9,263 nt of DNA, taken from assembly GCA_015486505.1 (NCBI GenBank), contig WFRP01000074.1, positions 1-9,263 on the forward strand. Reading direction: 5' to 3'. This DNA comes from Pseudomonadota bacterium (GTDB taxonomy: Bacteria; Desulfobacterota; Anaeroferrophillalia; Anaeroferrophillales; Tharpellaceae). Each line of letters begins with the position of its first letter. The first letter of the stretch is position 1. The notes below the pieces were generated by a model. The model had not been told where the DNA came from and did no database searches. It saw nothing but the letters and a program-made list of their open reading frames with translations. The position numbers and the translations under genes are program-made. Shown here piece after piece: positions 5,449 through 9,263 of the stretch.

Positions 5449-6285
5449 TCAGCGGATCGGGAAAAAAGCCTTGACCGCCTGAGTTGCGGGGCCGGGCCGG
5501 CCATTGCCGACAGTTATATCGTCAATTTTGACAACGGGCATCAGATCGACGGTGGAACTGGTGATGAAAACCTCATCGGCCCGGCAGAGTTCAGCGAATG
5601 AATAATCTTTTTCAATCAGTTCAAGATTCTCTGCTCTGGCCTGCCGCAGAATAAATGAGCGGGTTATGCCGTTGAGAATATGCCGGTTAGCCGGGGGCGT
5701 GTACAGGGTTTTGTTTTTAACCAGGAAGATATTGGCGGCGGTACACTCGCGAATACTGCCTTCCGCTGAAACAAAAAGCGCCTCCTGGCAGCCTTGCTCA
5801 ACCGCTTTTTGCTTCATCATAATATTCGGCAGCAGCGCCGTACTTTTAATGTCGCAGCGGCTCCAGCGGATTTCGGGAACGCTGATGATTGCGACCCCCT
5901 GACTGAACTTTTCCGAAGCGTATTCGGGCCGGGCTCTGAAAGTCATTATCAGGTTGGCCCGGATATCGGGTGAGTAGTTATGGCGGCGGGCTTCCGTTCC
6001 CCGGGTTATCTGAAGATAGATCATACTCTCCGGGAAGCCGGCCTTTTTAATGCCGGTCTGGATTATTTCAGAAATTGCGTCCGTTGATATCGGAAGTTTC
6101 AGTGATATCGCGGCAGCACTTCTCTGGAGTCTCGCCAGATGTTCCTCAAGCAGAAAAGGCCGGCCCTGACGGCTGACAATTACCTCGTAGATACCATCGG
6201 CAAAAAGCAGGCCCCGATCATTTATGGGGACTGAGGCTTTATCCAGCGGCATAAAAGTATCATTCAGATAGGCGATTTCCTGCAT
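5449..6285 (-). CDS. dat: D-amino-acid transaminase (PLP fold type IV)
   Basis: This 278-residue enzyme belongs to the class IV aminotransferases, and several features point to D-amino-acid transaminase (EC 2.6.1.21) rather than branched-chain aminotransferase or aminodeoxychorismate lyase. Tyr33 in DGIYEV, Arg100 and His102 in EARRHNY match the Tyr31, Arg98 and His100 carboxylate trap of the Bacillus enzyme. The PLP lysine is Lys147 in RWSRCDIKST. Glu180 in GSIRECTAANIF and the ILNGITR motif (203-209) are also conserved. It interconverts D-Ala plus 2-oxoglutarate with pyruvate plus D-Glu, so it can feed peptidoglycan precursors. CAGGA in the leader (6294-6298 on the minus strand) supports the ATG at 6285. 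The gene is 36 bp downstream of the acyltransferase gene and 52 bp upstream of the isomerase-like gene, probably one operon. Confidence 0.88.
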   Translation of the reverse strand: MQEIAYLNDTFMPLDKASVPINDRGLLFADGIYEVIVSRQGRPFLLEEHLARLQRSAAAISLKLPISTDAISEIIQTGIKKAGFPESMIYLQITRGTEARRHNYSPDIRANLIMTFRARPEYASEKFSQGVAIISVPEIRWSRCDIKSTALLPNIMMKQKAVEQGCQEALFVSAEGSIRECTAANIFLVKNKTLYTPPANRHILNGITRSFILRQARAENLELIEKDYSFAELCRADEVFITSSTVDLMPVVKIDDITVGNGRPGPATQAVKAFFPIR

Positions 6286-6321
6286 TTTATTTTCCTGTTG
6301 TCTGAGTTGGCAGCCGTCAAG

Positions 6322-6981
6322 TCAAGATGAAGGCAGATTACGTTCGATGAAGCGGTCGATATTATCTGATTCGAGAAAATTAATCTCATTAGCTATTTTT
6401 GCCAGCGGCCAGTCCCACCAGGCAATTTGCAAAAGGGCGTCAATTTGGGCTTTTGCGAAGCGGAAACTTAAATTTCTCCCCGGATTACCGCCAACTATTT
6501 CATAATCAGCCACATCTTTGACAACCATTGTCCCGGCGGCGATTACCGCGCCGTTGCCGATGCTGATGCCGGAGTTGATAACCGCTCCCCGGGCGATCCA
6601 GACATCATTGCCGATTTTAATATCACCTTTGCCGGACGGATGAGCATTGTTTTTCGGAAAACCCGCCAATAAACGGCCGAAAGGGTAAGTGCTGACCCAG
6701 TCGCTGCGGTGATTGCCGTCAACCAGAAGATGGACATCTTCTGAAATTGAGCAAAACCTGCCGATAGAGACCCGGTACTCCCTGGACCAGCGATGAATAT
6801 GGGGCTTTCCGTAAGTGTAATCACCAATCTCAATATTTTCTTTGTCAATAAGGTCGGCTGTAAAAGGGGAGCGCTTTTTTCTTATTCTCCGTAATATCTT
6901 TTTTATCAATGATATATCTTCTTGCAAGTGTAAATATTCGGCTACCGTTCCAAACTGCCTCGATGTGGGGACAGAATTCAA
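6322..6981 (-). CDS. CatB-related O-acetyltransferase (hexapeptide-repeat, XAT type)
   Basis: This protein of up to 219 residues is a left-handed beta-helix acyltransferase of the xenobiotic/CatB class, which normally moves an acetyl group from acetyl-CoA to a hydroxyl. The signature IEIGDYTYGKPHIHRW (50-65) is followed by VSIGRFCSISEDVHLLVDGNHRSDWVSTYPF (71-101) with probable catalytic His91. Hexapeptide repeats follow (IKIGNDVWIARGAVINSGISIGNGAVIAAGTMVVKDV, 121-157), then EIVGGNPGR (161-169) and a helical C-terminus. The substrate is unknown: antibiotic, polysaccharide or other sugar are all possible. The start is uncertain. There is no ATG before the core; TTG at 6981 gives the longest frame, and TTG at 6927 or 6909 would also work. 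The 6981 start lies inside the REP-like palindrome at 6967-6991, so the original 5' end may have been replaced. Confidence 0.8.
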   Translation of the reverse strand: MNSVPTSRQFGTVAEYLHLQEDISLIKKILRRIRKKRSPFTADLIDKENIEIGDYTYGKPHIHRWSREYRVSIGRFCSISEDVHLLVDGNHRSDWVSTYPFGRLLAGFPKNNAHPSGKGDIKIGNDVWIARGAVINSGISIGNGAVIAAGTMVVKDVADYEIVGGNPGRNLSFRFAKAQIDALLQIAWWDWPLAKIANEINFLESDNIDRFIERNLPSS

Positions 6982-7022
6982 TTTAGTCCCCGTGCGCAGC
7001 GCCCCAAGGGCAATCCGTTGGG
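6967..7022. repeat. REP-like palindromic element at the 5' end of the acyltransferase gene
   Basis: GGGGAC (6967-6972) and GTCCCC (6986-6991) form a perfect 6-bp stem around AGAATTCAATTTA. A second hairpin lies beside it: CCCAA and TTGGG arms around 7003-7021. Paired short hairpins of this kind are typical of REP-like elements. Resemblance to repeats near REP-associated tyrosine transposases is from memory. No transposase is present in the window. Confidence 0.45.
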
Positions 7023-7109
7023 CACCGGCGAAGCAATTTTGTTTATTTCCTCTGTAACTTTACCGCCAAACCGAGTGAAGTCGAATGTTTACCTGCAAGT
7101 GAAGTTTTC

Positions 7110-7156
7110 CGGGCGGCGGTCAACTTAAAAAACAATTACTTTTTCATATCCGCCCG
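7110..7156 (-). promoter_or_regulatory. Inverted repeat in the leader of the acyltransferase operon
   Basis: CGGGCGG (7110-7116) and CCGCCCG (7150-7156) are perfect inverted copies 33 bases apart, with A-rich and T-rich runs between them that could pair further. If the promoter at 7157-7185 is used, transcription starts at about 7150, inside the first arm. Confidence 0.3.
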
Positions 7157-7185
7157 TCAATACGATGGGGTAAGGTTAAAGTCAA
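7157..7185 (-). promoter_or_regulatory. Promoter candidate for the acyltransferase-dat-isomerase operon
   Basis: On the minus strand, TTGACT (7185-7180), a 17-bp spacer and TATTGA (7162-7157) fit a sigma-70 promoter. It lies in the 230-bp gap after the TPR gene, in the right orientation to serve the three genes downstream. No convincing terminator separates the TPR gene from it. Confidence 0.35.
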
Positions 7186-7211
7186 GTTTTTTTGGTTAAA
7201 TTTATCTGCGC

Positions 7212-8873
7212 TTACTCATTACTTTGAGCGGGAAGATTAAATTCGGCGTTTTTACTTAATGCTGTTTGTCTCAGTTTTTCAATCTCTTTTCTGACGGCAT
7301 TTAACTCGGGTTCATTCGGAAGCAGCTTTAAGGTGTGGTTGAAGTCGCTGAGAGCGCCACTGTAATCTTTCAGGTAGAGACGTAAACGGCCCCGGTTCTC
7401 AAATCCTCGGGCATAATCAGGATGTTTTTGGAGCAGGATGTTAAAGTCATCCAGGGTTTTCTGCGGCATTCCTTTTTTAAGCCAGGCGACCGCCCGGTTG
7501 TTCAAAGCTCTGCGGCTTTCAGGATATTTTGTCAGAACATCAGTCCAGATGGTTACCGGGTCCCTGAATACGGCGCGTCTTTGTCTGGTGACCATAGTTA
7601 AAAAAATAAGCCAGCAACCGATTACCGCATAGGTAAAATATTTAATTTTGTTTTTGTTCCGGACCCGGGTGGATTGTTCAAGACCCAAGAATACCCCTAG
7701 AATAATTATTGAGATTCCCGGCATGGCCAGGTAGGTTTTATATTCAACCAGAAGTTCTCTCTGGGGCAGAAAAAGGTATGGCGGAGCTAAAACCAGATAG
7801 AACCAGGCAATCCCGAAGCCGATTAAAGGCGCTTTTCGGCGGAGTTTGAAAACCAGAACCAACAGAGCCAGATGACCGCAGACGGCAGCGTAGGCGAGTG
7901 GCGCGAAATAACCGGAACATGGTTGTAATTCGTGGTGCAGACTCAGGCTGCCGGGTAGCGGAACAAAAAGCTGCTTCCAGTAGAGGAAAAAAACTTTTAC
8001 TTCGCTTAAGAAATGGATGCCCGGTGACCAGAGTCGTCTGGAACGAAAGCCGATATTAATCCAGGCTTGATTGAAAAGGCCGATCTGCCAGGCAAAGGCA
8101 AGCAACAGCATTGCGACAAGGAGCAGCAGAAAGGCCGGCTTCAACAACTTGCGCTTACTGCCGGGGGCCGGATCTTTTGTGTAGAGTTCATAAAAAAGAA
8201 TGGTCACAGGGAATGTGATTGCCATTTCCTTGCAGTGCAGGGCCGCCCAGAATGAAACACCGGCAAGCAGCAGCCAGATTCGGTTCCGGTTTGCCGCCGC
8301 TGGGGCTTTCGGTTTTATGTGCCCTTTAAGCCAGGCATAAAATCCCGCAAGATAGAAAAAGCTGGTCGCGCCGCCAAAACGTTGACTGATGTAGATGACC
8401 GTATTTAAGGCCAGGGGCTGGCAGAGAAAAAATAAAGCGCCGGCCAGGGCGGGGCCGCAGAATTTGTTTTGCGGTTGCGGGGGTGCTTCCTGAACTTGTT
8501 GATGTTTGCTCTCCCAAAGCTGGCCCAGAATCAGGTAAACTAAAATTGTGCAAAGCCCGTGCAGGGCATAGTTTACAATCCGAAAACCGGCCGGATTCAT
8601 ACCGGTCAGTTTATAGTCGGCCGCAAATGTCAGCCAGGTCAAAGCCCGGTTCGGGCGCAGCGGCTGTGTGCGTAGAGATTCAAGGGCCGGGGCCGGACTG
8701 GTGATTTGCGGATTGACGATGCCCTGATTGTTCATCAGACTGTTGAAATCATCAAAAAAAAAGGGGTAATGCAGGGCGGGGCCATAAAAAAAGGCTATAA
8801 ACAATGCTGTCGTCAGGATTAGAACTGCAAAACAAATCAAGCGATAGTTTAAGGCTTTGGCAAATCTTCCCAT
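7212..8873 (-). CDS. TMTC-like polytopic membrane protein with C-terminal TPRs
   Basis: From the ATG at 8873 this is a 553-residue inner-membrane protein; residue numbers below count from a TTG three codons earlier. The N-terminal part resembles GT-C fold glycosyltransferases of the TMTC type: a first membrane helix (14-34), an acidic FFFDDFNSLMNN loop (41-52), RPNRALTWLTFAADYKLTGMNP (76-97), NTVIYISQRFG (160-170), CKEMAITFPVTILFYELY (217-234) and RELLVEYKTYLAMPG (375-389). Membrane helices continue to about 430. The C-terminal part (about 455-530) holds at least two TPRs (RRALNNRAVAWLKKG; YARGFENRGRLRLYLKDYSGALSDF). Eukaryotic TMTC proteins O-mannosylate cadherins using a dolichol-linked donor; bacterial relatives are common but mostly uncharacterised, so the sugar and acceptor are unknown. 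A good promoter lies just upstream. The Shine-Dalgarno before ATG 8873 is weak. Confidence 0.78.
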   Translation of the reverse strand: MGRFAKALNYRLICFAVLILTTALFIAFFYGPALHYPFFFDDFNSLMNNQGIVNPQITSPAPALESLRTQPLRPNRALTWLTFAADYKLTGMNPAGFRIVNYALHGLCTILVYLILGQLWESKHQQVQEAPPQPQNKFCGPALAGALFFLCQPLALNTVIYISQRFGGATSFFYLAGFYAWLKGHIKPKAPAAANRNRIWLLLAGVSFWAALHCKEMAITFPVTILFYELYTKDPAPGSKRKLLKPAFLLLLVAMLLLAFAWQIGLFNQAWINIGFRSRRLWSPGIHFLSEVKVFFLYWKQLFVPLPGSLSLHHELQPCSGYFAPLAYAAVCGHLALLVLVFKLRRKAPLIGFGIAWFYLVLAPPYLFLPQRELLVEYKTYLAMPGISIIILGVFLGLEQSTRVRNKNKIKYFTYAVIGCWLIFLTMVTRQRRAVFRDPVTIWTDVLTKYPESRRALNNRAVAWLKKGMPQKTLDDFNILLQKHPDYARGFENRGRLRLYLKDYSGALSDFNHTLKLLPNEPELNAVRKEIEKLRQTALSKNAEFNLPAQSNE

Positions 8874-8892
8874 TATTAACAACCCATATCCC

Positions 8893-8912
8893 GCGTGAAG
8901 GGTTTTTCACGC
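8893..8912 (-). promoter_or_regulatory. Hairpin at the 5' end of the TPR gene transcript
   Basis: GCGTGAA (8893-8899) and TTCACGC (8906-8912) pair over 7 bp with a 6-base loop. The predicted transcription start (about 8912) falls at the edge of this stem, so the mRNA would begin with a hairpin. A role in mRNA stability or protein binding is possible but unproven. Confidence 0.45.
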
Positions 8913-8918
8913 CCGGAA

Positions 8919-8947
8919 AGTATAATTTATCCCTCCGTTTAACTCAA
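8919..8947 (-). promoter_or_regulatory. Sigma-70 promoter of the TPR gene
   Basis: On the minus strand, TTGAGT (8947-8942), exactly 17 bp and TATACT (8924-8919) make a strong sigma-70-type match. The start of transcription is expected near 8912, about 40 nt before the ATG at 8873. A 9-bp direct repeat GCAAAACCT (8948-8956 and 8963-8971, 15 bp apart) lies immediately upstream of the -35 box. Confidence 0.6.
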
Positions 8948-8994
8948 GCAAAACCTGACCAGGCAAAACCTTATGAAATCCGGGGTCTTATTTT

Positions 8995-9263
8995 TAGTGC
9001 CTTACAGGTTATTTTCTTGTTTTTTTCGACAGCTTTTTTCAACTGTAAAAACAAGAAAATGTTCTGATAAGAGTACTTATTTGCGGGCCAAAAAGGCCCG
9101 ATTAGGTTGCGGAGATAGTTCCCGCATTAGTGCCTTACAGGTTATTTTCTTGTTTTTTTCGACAGCTTTTTTCAACTGTAAAAACAAGAAAATGTTCTGA
9201 TAAGAGTACTTATTTGCGGGCCAAAAAGGCCCGATTAGGTTGCGGAGATAGTTCCCGCATTAG
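8995..9263 (+). repeat. Tandem array of a 133-bp hairpin-rich repeat
   Basis: Unit 1 (8995-9127) and unit 2 (9128-9260) are identical at every base, and 9261-9263 repeats the first three bases, so a third unit may follow beyond the window. Each unit holds three hairpins. The largest (8996-9077 in unit 1) has a perfect 14-bp stem, ATTTTCTTGTTTTT (9011-9024) with AAAAACAAGAAAAT (9047-9060). It extends outward through CAG/CTG, CTTA/TAAG and AGTGC/GTACT with two single-base bulges on one side. The second is CGGGCC-AAAAA-GGCCCG (9084-9100). The third is TGCGG/CCGCA (9108-9126). There is no credible coding sequence; 133 is not a multiple of three. Confidence 0.92.

Noticed and set aside
6543..6848. 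A 101-codon minus-strand reading frame inside the acyltransferase gene
   Set aside because: It is an alternative frame of a well-supported hexapeptide-repeat gene.
8804..9200. Two plus-strand reading frames running into the tandem repeats
   Set aside because: They run antisense to the start and promoter of the TPR gene and through hairpin repeats, have no ribosome binding site, and use different frames of the same repeat.
8995..9263. Integron attC site or cassette array, because the large hairpin is imperfect with bulged bases on one arm
   Set aside because: The ends lack the GTTRRRY and RYYYAAC core boxes, units carry no cassette ORFs, and no integrase is present.
8995..9263. CRISPR array
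   Set aside because: The whole 133-bp unit repeats without variable spacers, and no cas gene is present.
1..9263. Composite transposon or mobile island bounded by inverted repeats
   Set aside because: No transposase or integrase, gene content looks like chromosomal housekeeping, and the window edges more likely reflect a break at a multi-copy repeat.

Overview
The window looks like ordinary chromosomal sequence from a Gram-negative bacterium. It is probably a member of the Desulfobacterota (former Deltaproteobacteria) or a relative. That guess is inference: it rests on the mix of families (a Crp/Fnr regulator without cysteines, an MltD-type lytic transglycosylase, an MtgA-type glycosyltransferase, a COG2426 membrane protein and a TMTC-like TPR membrane protein) and on the style of the intergenic repeats. 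There is no rRNA, tRNA, phage or plasmid gene, transposase or CRISPR array.

Layout. Positions 1-435 hold no gene. They contain a diverged inverted copy of the repeat found at the far end, a GC-rich hairpin, and a promoter whose -35 box lies inside a perfect FNR-like palindrome. A Crp/Fnr-family regulator (436-1134, +) follows. It converges on an MltD-like lytic transglycosylase with LysM (1145-2251, -). That gene diverges, across a 104-bp spacer with an inverted repeat, from a monofunctional peptidoglycan glycosyltransferase (2356-3072, +). A structured leader then precedes a COG2426 membrane protein (3240-4037, +) and a STAS-domain protein (4105-4383, +). Positions 4384-4565 hold short tandem repeats and a REP-like segment. 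The remaining genes are on the minus strand: a TMTC-like membrane protein with TPRs (8873-7212), then a likely operon of a CatB-type acyltransferase (6981-6322), a D-amino-acid transaminase (6285-5449) and a TIM-barrel sugar-phosphate isomerase/epimerase-like protein (5396-4566). The window ends in two identical 133-bp tandem units and the first three bases of a third.

How the genes relate. Three genes concern the cell wall: MltD cuts glycan strands, MtgA polymerises them, and the D-amino-acid transaminase can supply D-Glu or D-Ala. The acyltransferase and the TMTC-like protein may modify envelope sugars or proteins, but their substrates cannot be read from sequence. The Crp/Fnr regulator probably controls itself, because its recognition helix and the upstream palindrome match in type.

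The most unusual signal is not a gene. A hairpin-forming repeat occurs inverted at the left edge and in tandem at the right edge. Its stem differs between copies by matched changes that keep the pairing. Part of the same unit appears again in the leader of the COG2426 gene. I could not assign it to a named element.
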